The notes under the pieces: model-generated
What the model saw: only the letters and a program-made list of their open reading frames with translations
Databases searched by the model: none
Told to the model about the DNA's origin: nothing
Translations under genes and position numbers: made by a program
Shown: positions 1 through 19,466 of the stretch, one piece after another
Layout: every line of letters begins with the position of its first letter
Position numbering within the stretch: the stretch's first letter is position 1
Assembly: GCA_017562135.1 (NCBI GenBank)
Contig: QEYB01000388.1
Coordinates: forward strand, 372,001 to 436,000
DNA: 64,000 nucleotides
Direction: 5' to 3'
DNA from: Dipylidium caninum
Taxonomy: Eukaryota > Platyhelminthes > Cestoda > Cyclophyllidea > Dipylidiidae

Positions 1-2845
1 GCCTGGTCCTGGTTATTGCCATTTGGCTTCCATTCACTTATTAGAACTAATAAGCGCTTCGGTACGAGGTACTCGATTATTGAAACTACTTACACTTCAG
101 TCTCACATTCAGATTTTTTTCCCGAGTATTTTGACAGCAGCAGAGTGAAGCTGCAAGTGTCTGCGAAGTCAGCTCATTTTCACACTCACGTGGACGATGA
201 TGGGTTTGTCGTCGAGTATTTAATGCAGCAAAGATTGACAGTACCTCAATCGTGCCTTACGGGTGTTTTGAGGCCTCACCGCCCCCCGATTTTTCCAGTT
301 TCTCTTAGGTGGAAGGTTCTGCGATTTTAATACGGAACCAAACTCAGTGGCATTGTAGGATTTAATTACTCATCGCGAACTACCTCATTTCGTGCGGCAA
401 GAGGTTTGACTTTTCATGTGGTATAAATCATTTGTGTCAAATTTTATTATCCAGGGTGTTTTGATTCCCTCCGTTCCAAGTAAATTCGTGTTTCTGAGTG
501 TAATACCACCTTCCAAGGGGACTTTCACTTAGTCTCGTCTTCGTTCTTGATTTCGGCTCCTTTGTTACAATGAGGTCAAACGTAGAAATTCCTTTATAAC
601 TATAACAAAACCCCATCGAACGCCCATTTCACCTCATTTAACAGCCTCGAGTGGCCGTAAAATCAGCGATGCTCAGCCTGCGTAGGAGGGGCGCTGACTG
701 CTTGCCTCTTGATATCGACGGAAGCTCGGAGAGACCGCTATTGATAAACGAAACAATTCTCTTTCCATTTTAGGACATGTTAGATAGAAGACAGGCGAAT
801 ATGTTAGCCTACTTGAATCATGGGGAAGTTTGCGTCTAAGCAACCTGAAGTGAATAGCAAAGGTCTCAGGCTCGAGGAAGGAGGACGTGGCATATCATTC
901 GAGGAGCCACCTTTTACCTGGACTCAACATATGGTTTAGTTTTTACGCGCTCTCTGATAAAGGTTAATAAGCCTCCCTCTTGCATGGCTAGAAGCCCTCA
1001 CTATTCAATACCCACAGGGACAGAGAACTCAAAACCTTCTTCAACGCTGCTTTGCCACGGTTCCTAAAAACAGTAGCCACATTTTCAAATTTTCAAAAGT
1101 AGGAGATATCGTCGTTCTAGTGATTTAGTCAGTCTTCTCTCTGACATGTAAGGAAGAATTTAGGGATCGCGATGTTATTGCGAATGTAAATACTTTAATA
1201 ATGAGGACAGGTTTCCGAGAGACCCTGCACCCTCTTTCCCTCCCTCCGTTCCTCCCTTCCTCCGGCCATTGGTTTGGGAGAGCGAACTTTGTCTTGTCAT
1301 TACCACGTCAACTCAACCCTGTGTATTAACTAAGCCCAATTTTGGGTTTTTCGAATGCGATAGGCTCTACTGACTGGGGAAGGATTATGCTCCAGGGCCT
1401 AGTAACTCAAGCACCTCCACTATATCCCATTCAAAATGCTTCGCCGTGTGAAATGTTGCTTAACAGAAGCCGAATTGCATGCCAAAATTAGTAGCGTTGA
1501 TTGGCAACTAGATCAGGCACTTTAACCGACCGCCGCCAACTCTGCTGTTTGGCCGATAACAGCAAACAGACAGGTCGCAATCGCATGAGAAGAGAGGAAA
1601 GTTAATGGGAAGAATTACTTGTATCCCATTCAATTCCTCCTCTTAATTTATCCCCTCGGCTCAAAGTACATCGTGGGTGTACTTTAATGTCTGTCGGAGA
1701 CAGGGTTCCTCTCCACACCCTACTCTACCACAATGAGAGCCAACAATTCCGGAAGTATGTAACTCCAGTCACGTGAAGGTCAACTCTGTCCCACAGACGA
1801 ATCTGACAGCCGAGAGTTCTACTCTCGATGGAGGATTGTAAGGTGGATGACCTTAGACATCTGATATCATAAGAGAATAGTAGGCTATTCACCCCGTACT
1901 TGCTCACTTACTCAAAAAAGCAGACCTACGTGGCTATTATTTCCATGCAAGTAGTTTTAGCACACGAAGCCTCGACGATGATTGATCAGTGACGCCTTTT
2001 TCTTCTATTTTTCCCCTTTCGCCTGTGACATGCTGTGTGTTAGAATGGGGGAGAGAGAAAGTGGGAGGTCACATAGCCTCATATTTTGGAGGAGTTGTCA
2101 ATATACTGGACTCTAAAGGTTGCCTTTCCTCTCAATGCTTCCATCTCTTGGGCCTAGCGACTGGACTCACTGGGTGGCATTACGCCAATGTGACACTAGA
2201 TGACGATAATACTGTCGTAAAATAGTGAATTTCGACACCTACCACCAAGCCCTTGTTAGGATGCTTACTCATTGGCATCCCACCTCTTAGGTGGAATGAA
2301 AGAGATTAGGTGGTGCATGTAGTAGTTAAACTGTATTATTGAGTAAGGTCAAAGGCAAATTGCTCGCCTTTTGCGCTTGAAGGCAGGGGAAAACCGATTA
2401 TTTACATTGCTTTAATACCTATTTAAGAAGGTATCCGTGCGAATGAATGATCTTAAACACAATTGAAAGGCCTGGGTTCCACTCCCACGTGTCAGTGCAA
2501 ATCCCGGTGGGACTTCGTGTTAATTCTGACGCCCAGTTCCCAGGCGATCTGTAAAGTGACATGACATTGGCTAATCTTGAGCCTTCCATAGTAATTCGAT
2601 TCTTGCCGAGAAATGATGAGTATTTTTCACCTTCGAGTAGATGCACTTAGCAAACTTGACACCCACCGATTTATTCCACGAAGACAGACGCCTTGTGAAG
2701 AGCACTTTAAGGTGACCAATAGGGTGACTAGGTCATATCAGGCAGCCAATCAAATGAGGCCTCTGAGGTGCCAGCACCACACCTAACGTCTCCGAATGTA
2801 AAGAGCTTCATACTGACTGTCTCGAGAAGTTCACAGGCGCGAAGG
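1..2845. other. No assignable gene; non-coding or unrecognised
   Basis: Open frames here are short (104 codons or fewer) and none resembles a known family. A pyrimidine-rich tract (repeated CCCT/CCTT) lies at about 1229-1263. The stretch around 2470-2490 resembles the B box of a tRNA promoter, but no partner A box or cloverleaf was found. This is probably intergenic sequence, or introns and UTR of a neighbouring gene outside the window. Confidence 0.4.
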
Positions 2846-4085
2846 ATGCGAGAACTTTCGAGTCCCACTGTGCCTATAGTTATAGACCCGGGAAGCTATC
2901 GATGGCGAGTCGGATTTGCAAATTTCGATAAGCCCAAATCCTCCTTCATTACAGAGACTTCCCTCTTAGATGGTGTAAGTTCTCCAAATTTCAAATAGGC
3001 CTCAACTTGAAGGTTTTATGCAACACTATCAGGTCGCATTTTAGCAGAACAACCACGGGCATAGGATGAAAATGAAATGAAAAAATTCCTTTAATATATT
3101 GCAGTGTTGAGGATCCCGAGTAATCTGGTCAGGACATCGTGTCTATTGAGCAGTTTTTACGCTACTCCTTTTAGACTGCGATCGAGGAGGATGGTCGAAT
3201 AGAGCGTTTTGAGGCCACGGAAATGTCAATAGTCTACTTTGAACGTTACGTAAATCATGGACTGCGAATCCTTCACTGCGATCCCCACAGTTCCAGCCTC
3301 TGCATCGCTTTACCTCTGGCATTCACTCTTTCCTACCGAAATCAACTTGCTGAAATGCTCTTTGAAAGGGTCGGGGTGAAGTCAGTCTTCTTTGCATCTC
3401 AATCTTCCTCAGTGGATTCTCCTCCGGCAAACCCACCTGCTTAGTCATCGACTCAGGTTACACTTACACTAGTCTCTACGGAATTCACGACCTCTATCCC
3501 GAGCGTTCCACCGAAATCATATACCCCCTCGGCGGACGTGATATCGATGCCTACTTAAGGCGGTTGTCAGGCGCGAAGCTAATTGAGTGTACGCCCGGTG
3601 ACATTAAATACATAAAATCACATTTCTGCAGCGTATCGTCCAAACCCCTTTTATCATCGCCTTCCACGAGGGTCTCAAGGAAGAAAGAATCCTGTCAAAT
3701 GCCCGACGGGCAGATCCTGCGGTTTGGGATGGAGTTGAAAATGGCTCCCGAATTGCTTTTCAACCCTGCCTTAAATGGATACACGAAGATATCTCCAGTA
3801 GACGTTGCAATTGCCGAGGCAGTGAGCTGTTTGCCGGAGGAGAAATCAACAAAAGTTTTGAGGAACATAGTCTGCTCAGGAGGTAATCTGAAGTTCAATG
3901 GAATGGAGACACGATTGAAGGCGGCTGTAGGCAATAACAATGTGCAGAGTCATCCATTTGGAGATCATGGTGTTTGGCGTGGTGGAGCGATTTTCTCATC
4001 TATGCCAACTTTTACCTCAATGGTAATCACCAAGGAACGTTGGCGGGAACATGGAGAGGTTATCGTACAGAAAAAGTGGTTGTAA
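2846..4085 (+). CDS. Divergent actin-related protein, two exons, one frame break
   Basis: Exon 1 (2846-2974) encodes an actin phosphate-1 loop, VIDPGSYRWRVGFA, and ends at a GTAAGT donor. Exon 2 (about 3175-4085) carries the second nucleotide-binding loop (LVIDSGYTYTSLYG, about 3456-3497), PLGGRDIDAYL, MPDGQILRFG, LLFNPALNG, the CSGGNLKFNG loop and the C-terminal VWRGGAIFSSM motif. The frame changes at about 3400-3406 between SVFFASQS and FLSGFSSGK; one missing T in a TCTTCC run would explain it. Even when the frame is restored the product is only about 346 residues, because most of actin subdomain 2 is absent between the exons. The spacing and the C-terminus recall Arp4/BAF53 (ACTL6) more than Arp5, but the subfamily is not secure. 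If it is Arp4-like, it would act in nuclear chromatin-remodelling complexes. It could also be a decaying copy. The start was chosen as the closest in-frame ATG before the phosphate loop. Confidence 0.6.
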
Positions 4086-5361
4086 ATCGGCTATGGTGGG
4101 ACAGTGTCCAACTCAGTCGGATGTATCCTGTAGTCCTATTCTTTTCCCCTTCCCCCACACCATCTCCCCTACAACCTCGACATTCCTCAATAGTTTATGT
4201 AAACTTTAAGTCATGATTTACTTCACGTACCTGCTCATCACACCGTAACTTCTAAATTTTGAGGTTATATGAGGGAAAAAAGGGTTCAAATCACTCCACA
4301 AGGAACTAATTAATCTGGGAATTTCAAAATAATGATATGTCGACCACCATACTACTTATATCTGATAAGTAACACAATGGCAGAAAGAAAAGTTCTTTGA
4401 AAGAAGTGTATGTACAGATCTAAAGGCTGGGGATATAACTGGCGCCCGTTCTCTTCGTGGAGATGGTTAAAGAAAACGGCGGTAACCAATCAGAGGGCAG
4501 AGGAAGGGCCCCTTTCAATTAAGTTATGGCAACAACGTCGTAAAGATGAGACAACATTCATCCACGATAGATGGTTTTCATTGCATGACACTCGTGCTCC
4601 TCTTCATGGTCTCTAACCGGCGTCTGTGGCTCTCCTGTCCGACTACGAGGCCACTAACCGGCCATTATCAACACCAATTTAGTTTAGCACACTCTAATGT
4701 AATCTCGGGCTGTCAGCCGAATATATCAGATTGTTATTTAATACCTCATTTTCTGATCGCTCGGCATGATCACTGAGTGACTTAAGGCCAGCATGTAGAA
4801 AGGAACGAGTGAACAATTGAAATTTATTTTATTAGTTTTTGACTTAGTTTTCCCTTCTGTACCACCCATTAACTAATAGTTAATGGTTAAACTCAGTCTG
4901 CACGTTGGACACTCTTGAAATTATATTCCTCCAAAAGGCGGCATACCGCGTGGTGCCTATCTCGGAATAGAGAAAGCGATTTCCTTTATTTCTGTATTTC
5001 ATTTCCCCTTTTCAAAATATGCCCTCATATTTGCCGTTGTGTCATGTTCAGGTGGGGGAGCATGACAACTCCAAGTTTTCAACTTCAAAGGCCGCTTTCA
5101 ATGGGTCTGCCTTTGTTTTCCACTTTCCTACACTGCTTATCAGCCTTTACCAAACCGAGGTCACAATGTTTAGTGGGTAGGTGGGCGGTTGGTGAGTGGG
5201 GATGGAGAGGAGCCGGGGCGGTCGGGGAATTGGAGGTCGCACTGGTGCCACTTCACTGTAGCTTGCCCTTTGGCCAAGCGTCATCTAATTATTGACGCGC
5301 ATGACTCCTGCGGGGGTCATGGTTGCTGGTGTCGGACGCGGGCGGGGGGGCCCCGGTGATC

Positions 5362-5384
5362 GCTAGGGCTTCTCGTACCCCTAG
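5362..5384. other. Short inverted repeat in a G-rich patch
   Basis: GCTAGGG (5362-5368) pairs perfectly with CCCTAGC (5378-5384) across a 9-base loop. It follows a run of G and C (5341-5354). On the minus strand a tRNA B-box-like string (GGTTCGAGATCC) lies next to it, at about 5395-5406. It may be a degraded tRNA-derived element, but no A box or repeat copy was seen. Confidence 0.35.
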
Positions 5385-5710
5385 CATGGGTGGGGATCTC
5401 GAACCCTAAGTCGCCTGTTTTCACGCACCTCCCTCCCTCCAGAAAACACGTTGTCATTTACGGGAAGAGTTAGTAGTTTATACTATTAACTCTTACACCC
5501 AGACGAAACAGACTGACTAAGGGAAGAGGGTAGAAATAAAAGCGAAGGCTTTTGTTTAGGAAAATAAATAAGAACAAGTAGAGGAAACAGGCTTGCCCAT
5601 CATCCTACCGACCAATCGATATTAACGATCGATTTGTAAAATTAGATAAATTTTATACAAAAAAGGGGAAATGTACACCGAGAACACTGACGCCAAAGAA
5701 GACGGGGACG

Positions 5711-5850
5711 ATGGAGGAGGAGGAGGAGGGAAAAGGAGAAGGGAATGGCAATCCCGCAGACAGGAGCAATTAAATCCCCCTCCACCTCCACCTCCGCCTC
5801 CACCTCCACCTTCTCCCCCTCCCCCTCCCCTTCTCCTCTTCACTCTCTCC
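5711..5850. repeat. GGA / CCACCT simple-sequence block
   Basis: A (GGA)n run at about 5712-5730 is followed within 50 bases by a CCACCT/CCCCCT-type run at about 5777-5838. The two halves are imperfectly complementary, one purine-rich and one pyrimidine-rich, so they could in principle pair. Apparent proline- or glycine-rich frames across it are low-complexity artefacts. Confidence 0.8.
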
Positions 5851-6722
5851 CTCCCTTCTTCCATCTCTGCGCTTCTTCAAATATGTCTTCAGATGTGCAT
5901 TGCGTTATACGCCCCAATGCCAAGAGTAAACTGCCCCGTCTCCTGTTCGATTTGTCAGATTTTAGTGGTTATGGGCGGTTCCGTTTGTGGGGATATTAGC
6001 TACACACTCGTATATTTAGAGGTTGTAATTATCGTAGCTTCAGATGTTCCCTCCTCCACTTCGCCTCCATTCGTACAGACTTGAGTAGCTGCTTTTGACT
6101 GGTAGGTCATTCCCTTACATCTCCTGCTGCCATTTCTCGTTCTCCTTCTCCCACTTCGCCTCTTCTCCAATTGTCCTACCATATATGCGTAACTTTGCTA
6201 TGCCAGACGGGACCTCGACCGATTACGAAACACCTTTTTTGGATAAAAAGAAAGGGACGTTGAATGGAGCTACACAAGCGAACTGGAGAGCGTTGAGCAC
6301 AATCGTGGAATATCAGGAATTAATTTCTTGCCAAATATCATCATTTCAGCTAAACTAAACGTCTCTATTCGCAACTTTCTCTGGTTAAAAGTTACTCTAC
6401 TGGAAAAAGGCTGCTTTCTTCATTGTCTCGGTGTAGAAATATAAATGAAGCCAAATCGTGAAACCTATTCACCAAATCCAATGCTCCAACAAGTTTTGAG
6501 TTTTCAGTGATGTTTGAAGATACTGTTGAATACACCCACCAAAGAGATATTTCATAGAATAATATGATGCGTCGGTTTTTGAAGAAGCTATCCTTCCACA
6601 TGCTTTATTGTCTTCCTCCTTCCTTGTATACCTTAGACCTCGACGTATTCTGGCAACTTCATGGCGTCAACTCTACTCATGACAGTTCTGACACTTGTCA
6701 CCTCGGTGGGATGTCAGTATAG

Positions 6723-15555
<8,833 letters not shown>

Positions 15556-16801
15556 CCTCGGTAATCTCGCCGACCGCACTACTGGCGTTGCAACACCCAT
15601 CATCCGTTGTGCACCCATGGTACACTGAATTCACCTCAAACCACATCACCATTTGGAGTATACTTCGAGCCATCCAGATTAACGAGTCGCTTGCATGTAA
15701 AGAGACTTTATTTGGCACAATGTATTCTACAATTTATTCACCTTTTATCCATCTTTACGCATATACATCAACGTATGTGGGTATTGCGAGAAGTATACTT
15801 AAATCACTGGGAGAGGAATGCCAAGTTACTGCAAGCATGCAAAATTACAATCACTTATACTCAAATCCTGCTTTACCTACAGCTTTGAGCGGAGTGGGAT
15901 CATTTTACCCTCATTTCCTTACTACCGCACACCTCCCTCCTTCTCAGTGCCGACCATAAACGTACAAAAGTAGAGAGGAAGCATCCTCACCGCTCGAGGG
16001 TCGCTAAAATCATGACATTTAAACGTTCCTACTTCCCGAGAGACATCGTAGAGTAATACTTCAACGAGACTGCATATGACGTAGATTTTCTTTTCTCCCA
16101 GGTAATTTTAAAAGGATGGCATGAGTTCGGCCTACAGCACATACGCAAGCGCTACTCATATGTGATTTCAGCGGCCCAAAATAAAAAGTTGACTGATGAT
16201 TGTTGATCCAAAGATAGCTGCGAATTAACGAAAGAATTCGGTCATCTCTTGCTCAAAGCAGCACTTAGAGTAGAACCAAAGAAGGGGAGGATGATAGTTG
16301 CGGCAATATCCGTTACATCTTACACAAACGGACCTCCGAGTCGCTCCACTAATTTGTATTCAAAAAGTTGGTTCACACACGAAGCGTCTCGTGGACAGTG
16401 TTCGATATAAGGTCTCATGGTGAAAACAAAGAATAGCAATTTATTCCATTCTCGGCATCCATCCAGTGCAGCTACCGCGGAAATTGTTGAATGATCGCCC
16501 TGGAGGACTGGCACTTTTTTTCGAGATATGAGCAGTCGGCATGTTGGTTTCGGCCAAATTTCGCCATGTCACTGACATCGTTGATCTGATATTTCCTTTT
16601 GAAAAGGAAAAGACTACTTTTTCATGGTCACTTGACACTGAAACTTGGGCATTTCACGTGCTCTCCGCCACACCTTATCGATCGGGCCGCAAAAGTGAAA
16701 GGTGAGGGCAAACGCCGCCATCACCTCATTCACGCCACACCGCTCCACCTAAGTGTAATATGTCAGATTAGCTTTCCCTCTTAGCATCCCGTCCGTAGAG
16801 C
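15556..16801. other. Intergenic: 3' UTR and spacer, no gene recognised
   Basis: This lies between the cyclase stop and the PKA start. Frames of 93-123 codons at 15588-15959 have no recognisable motif and no splice-consistent partners. No polyadenylation signal was assigned with confidence. Confidence 0.4.
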
Positions 16802-17833
16802 ATGGCTCAGGCGGATTTCGAAAAGATTCTGGAAACCAAATCCCGGGAATTTTTTGAGGTATTTAATGCTGCGCCCAAAAACACCGCGACTTGGGACGAC
16901 TTCACACGAATCCGAACTCTCGGCAGAGGCGCATTTGGGCGAGTCCTCTTGGTACGATATCAAGAAACTGAAAAGTATTATGCGATGAAGGTCCTCTCCA
17001 AGTTGGAAGTTGTTAAGTCTCGACAAATCGACAATGCCATTATGGAGAAGCGCATCCTTGCAGCTTGCAATATCAATCAAATTATCAGATTATTCTACAG
17101 TTTCAAGGACAACAGTTACCTTTACATGGTTATGGAGTTTGTAGCAGGAGGCGAGATGTTTGGACTGTTGAGAAATATGCGCCGATTTCCCGAAGGCATG
17201 GTCAAATTCTACGCTGCACAAGTCCTCTTAGCCTTTGAATACCTCCACTACCTCAGCATTACCTATCGGGACTTGAAACCGGAGAATCTCCTCATCACAG
17301 GCGAGGGCTTTGTCAAAGTCGCCGATTTGGGATTTGCTAAACTTCTACCCAAGGACAAGCGCACTTGGACCCTGTGTGGAACTCCGGACTACATGGCGCC
17401 AGAAATCATCATGAACAAGGGCTACAGCCACTCGGTAGATTGGTGGGCTTTCGGTGTACTACTCTACGAAATGACCACGGGTTTTCCGCCCTTCATGCAC
17501 CAAGAGCAGATGAAAACTTTCGAGCATATCATCTCGGGAAAGGTGAAGTTCACCAATCAGTTTGACCCCGATTTGAAGGACCTAATTAAGAATCTAATTC
17601 AATCTGATCTATCAAGGCGATTTGGCAACCTGCGGAATGGGATTATGGATATTAAGGGGCATGCTTACTTCAATGATGTCGACTTTATGGCTGTCTTCAA
17701 TCAGACCGTCAAACCGCCGTACGTGCCGAAAGTCAAGAGTCCCGGGGATGCGAGCAACTTTGAGAAATGGGATGAGGAGAAACTAAAAATTGCCGATAAG
17801 GAGAAATTTAAGGCAGAATTTGAGGAGTTTTAA
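16802..17833 (+). CDS. cAMP-dependent protein kinase catalytic subunit, intronless
   Basis: AGC-family Ser/Thr kinase of 343 residues in one exon (PKA-C is usually about 350 residues and has introns). Visible elements are the Gly-rich loop GRGAFGRV (41-48), ATP-binding Lys63 in YAMKVL, Glu82 of helix C, GGEMF (116-120), catalytic YRDLKPEN (155-162), the activation segment RTWTLCGTP with Thr190 as the phosphorylation site, APE (199-201), DWWAFGVL (213-220) and a C-terminal FEEF like PKA's hydrophobic tail. Oddities: the metal-binding DFG is DLG (175-177), there is no Gly2 for myristoylation, and the N- and C-tails diverge. The uninterrupted frame and the absence of introns suggest an old retrocopy kept under selection, perhaps with germline or stage-specific use. 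PRKX is an alternative, but WTLCGTP and FEEF favour PKA-C. Confidence 0.92.
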   Translation: MAQADFEKILETKSREFFEVFNAAPKNTATWDDFTRIRTLGRGAFGRVLLVRYQETEKYYAMKVLSKLEVVKSRQIDNAIMEKRILAACNINQIIRLFYSFKDNSYLYMVMEFVAGGEMFGLLRNMRRFPEGMVKFYAAQVLLAFEYLHYLSITYRDLKPENLLITGEGFVKVADLGFAKLLPKDKRTWTLCGTPDYMAPEIIMNKGYSHSVDWWAFGVLLYEMTTGFPPFMHQEQMKTFEHIISGKVKFTNQFDPDLKDLIKNLIQSDLSRRFGNLRNGIMDIKGHAYFNDVDFMAVFNQTVKPPYVPKVKSPGDASNFEKWDEEKLKIADKEKFKAEFEEF

Positions 17834-17918
17834 TGTCCTCCCTCGCGATTATGTCTCGGTTTTATTTGACTTTGGCGCAAGTTAAATGGAAATTTCCTTT
17901 CAGGATTATGTTTGAGTA

Positions 17919-17924
17919 AATAAA
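17919..17924 (+). terminator. AATAAA polyadenylation signal of the PKA gene
   Basis: A canonical AATAAA lies 86 bases after the stop codon and is followed by a GT-rich stretch (TTCGTGTGATGTGTATAT) of the kind that promotes cleavage. This indicates that the intronless copy has its own 3' end. Confidence 0.6.
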
Positions 17925-18686
17925 AGTTCAGTTCGTGTGATGTGTATATATTTTACCACCTCGACTTTTCCCCCTGTTGGTGTGTTTCGTGCGTTTCACC
18001 AAGTTGACCGGCCACATTGCGAGCGGGTGATGACTAAGTCGACGTTTAGAAGACGCTTTTTACCAATGAATAAATGAGACCGGATGAGGTCAACTTGACA
18101 GTCTACGCGATGGGAACTTCTCATTCCCCGGGGATTTAAAATAATGTCTGTGTTGAAGGAGGATGTTGCCTTTCTCATCTTATCAGGACTAAGAGCACTT
18201 CTTGATTTTAGGGTTTTTAGGGATGTTGGCTCGAACTCCGGGCCGTGAGATGTAAAAAACGACATTTTTTCTGTTACCTTGACAAAATATACGAAATGGC
18301 CCGAAAGACTATACAAACGAGTTAGTTGTAATTCCGAGAATTAAGCTGGTTTCTTCGCACAGAAGTTTCTCAGGCGTTAGAGATTACTTGTGTGCACAAA
18401 ACCTCATTCTCCCCCTTATGGTATTTCCATTTGTCTCTCTAATTTTAATGATCACATTCGAAGAGGGTAATAAACGTTTCCCACCATTGAAAGTTGGCGC
18501 GAATTTCATGTTGAATAACATTATTCCTCGAGAAGTTAATCACTATGATTATTGTAACAAGAAGTGAGGGTATAATTTGTTCCAAATGTCACTTAAACCG
18601 CTCCTTCTATTTTTCGTCATTAGGCGAAAACAAGACTACATTATAAGTTGAATAATCTGATTTCCCGCCCAAGCGGCATCTTGCTG

Positions 18687-18724
18687 ATTGGCTACCTGTT
18701 GCACCGAAGTTATTTACCGATTGG
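18687..18724. promoter_or_regulatory. Paired inverted CCAAT boxes upstream of noggin
   Basis: ATTGG occurs at 18687-18691 and again at 18720-18724, about three helical turns apart and 57-94 bases before the noggin ATG. TCACTGGACTCAGTCT just downstream could hold an initiator. This is consistent with an NF-Y type promoter, but it rests on motif spacing alone. Confidence 0.4.
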
Positions 18725-18780
18725 TTAAAAGGCAACTGGTGCCGTTTTTGTCACTGGACTCAGTCTAACTAACTTTGATA

Positions 18781-19466
18781 ATGTCAAAGCGGATTCTGCT
18801 TAGTTTGCTTATCTCTGCTCTCCTGTGTTCCACCGGAGCCCAACCCTCCACCTTCTTCATCAATCAAACACTCTCGGATTCGACATGGCACTTCTTTCGC
18901 AACCGAAATCGACTCATTTCTTCCCCGACTCAGAGCCACAGGCTACTACTTGACATGCCACACCCTGTACCCTCTCACGCCCTTTTGTCCCCAAGGAAAA
19001 TGCTTTTCCTGTTGGGGCCTCGGTTTTTTAATCCCAAATTCTTGGCAATTTCACAGCCTCACGAATCTCGTCTCTACCCCGAAGGTCAACTAGTTTTGCC
19101 AAAAAGTCAAGATGATGCTTATAAGGGATTTAGAAAACGCCTCGAATCACTCAGGCTCCACATAAAGGGGATCTCTGAACGCCGAGTGGAGCGAATGGCC
19201 ACAGCGTTCGGGGTTTGTCCCATTCTCTACAAGTGGTGCGACTACGGGGATCAGTATTGGCCACGGTGGGTGAGGGAAGGGCCGGTGCGTAAATCTTGGA
19301 GGCACCTTCGTGCTCTTTGCCTCCCGGGATGTTCTGCCTGGGACACGAGGAAACAACCGTGGTACTCCTGAGGTACGTGTGTCCTCAACACGGCAATGAG
19401 GACAAGTGTAACTGGTATCGGATGCAGAAACCAGTCCTCATCTCCTGCAAGTGTGCCTGTCGGTGA
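18781..19466 (+). CDS. Noggin-type secreted BMP antagonist (frame break near 19290)
   Basis: Single-exon gene, as noggin commonly is. The ATG at 18781 opens a signal peptide (residues 1 to about 22, KRILLSLLISALLCSTGA). The middle region is basic and amphipathic. The noggin signature follows: FGVCPILYKWCDYGDQYWPR, corresponding to CPVLYAWNDLGSRFWPR in vertebrate noggin. Beyond about 19290 the homologous frame shifts by one: PSCSLPPGMFC, then YVCPQHGNEDKCNWYRMQKP and the terminal cystine-knot motif SCKCACR, with stop TGA 19464-19466. One lost base, or two extra ones, near 19281-19300 would restore continuity. The usual Cys after the WPR block (GSC in vertebrates) is not in the read frame, while an extra Cys sits in KWCDYG. 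It would bind BMP-type ligands outside the cell and help set axial or tissue patterning. A pseudogene is possible, but the conservation up to the stop argues for an assembly error. Confidence 0.82.

Larger units (their letters stand above)
4086..6722. other. Intergenic stretch with no gene recognised
   Basis: Nothing here matches a protein family. Frames of up to 137 codons at 5671-6084 exist only because of a triplet-rich low-complexity block. A GC-rich patch with a possible hairpin lies at about 5320-5390. Some unrecognised 5' exons or UTR of the guanylate cyclase could fall near the right end. Confidence 0.4.

Noticed and set aside
2465..2495. tRNA-like B box (GGGTTCCACTCCC)
   Set aside because: No A box at the right distance and no cloverleaf could be drawn; likely chance.
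4280..4300. GGTTCAAATC string resembling a tRNA T-arm
   Set aside because: Flanks do not fold into acceptor or anticodon stems.
5622..6084. Proline-rich and glycine-rich open frames on both strands
   Set aside because: They come from the triplet-type low-complexity DNA block; both strands are open at once and there is no conserved motif.
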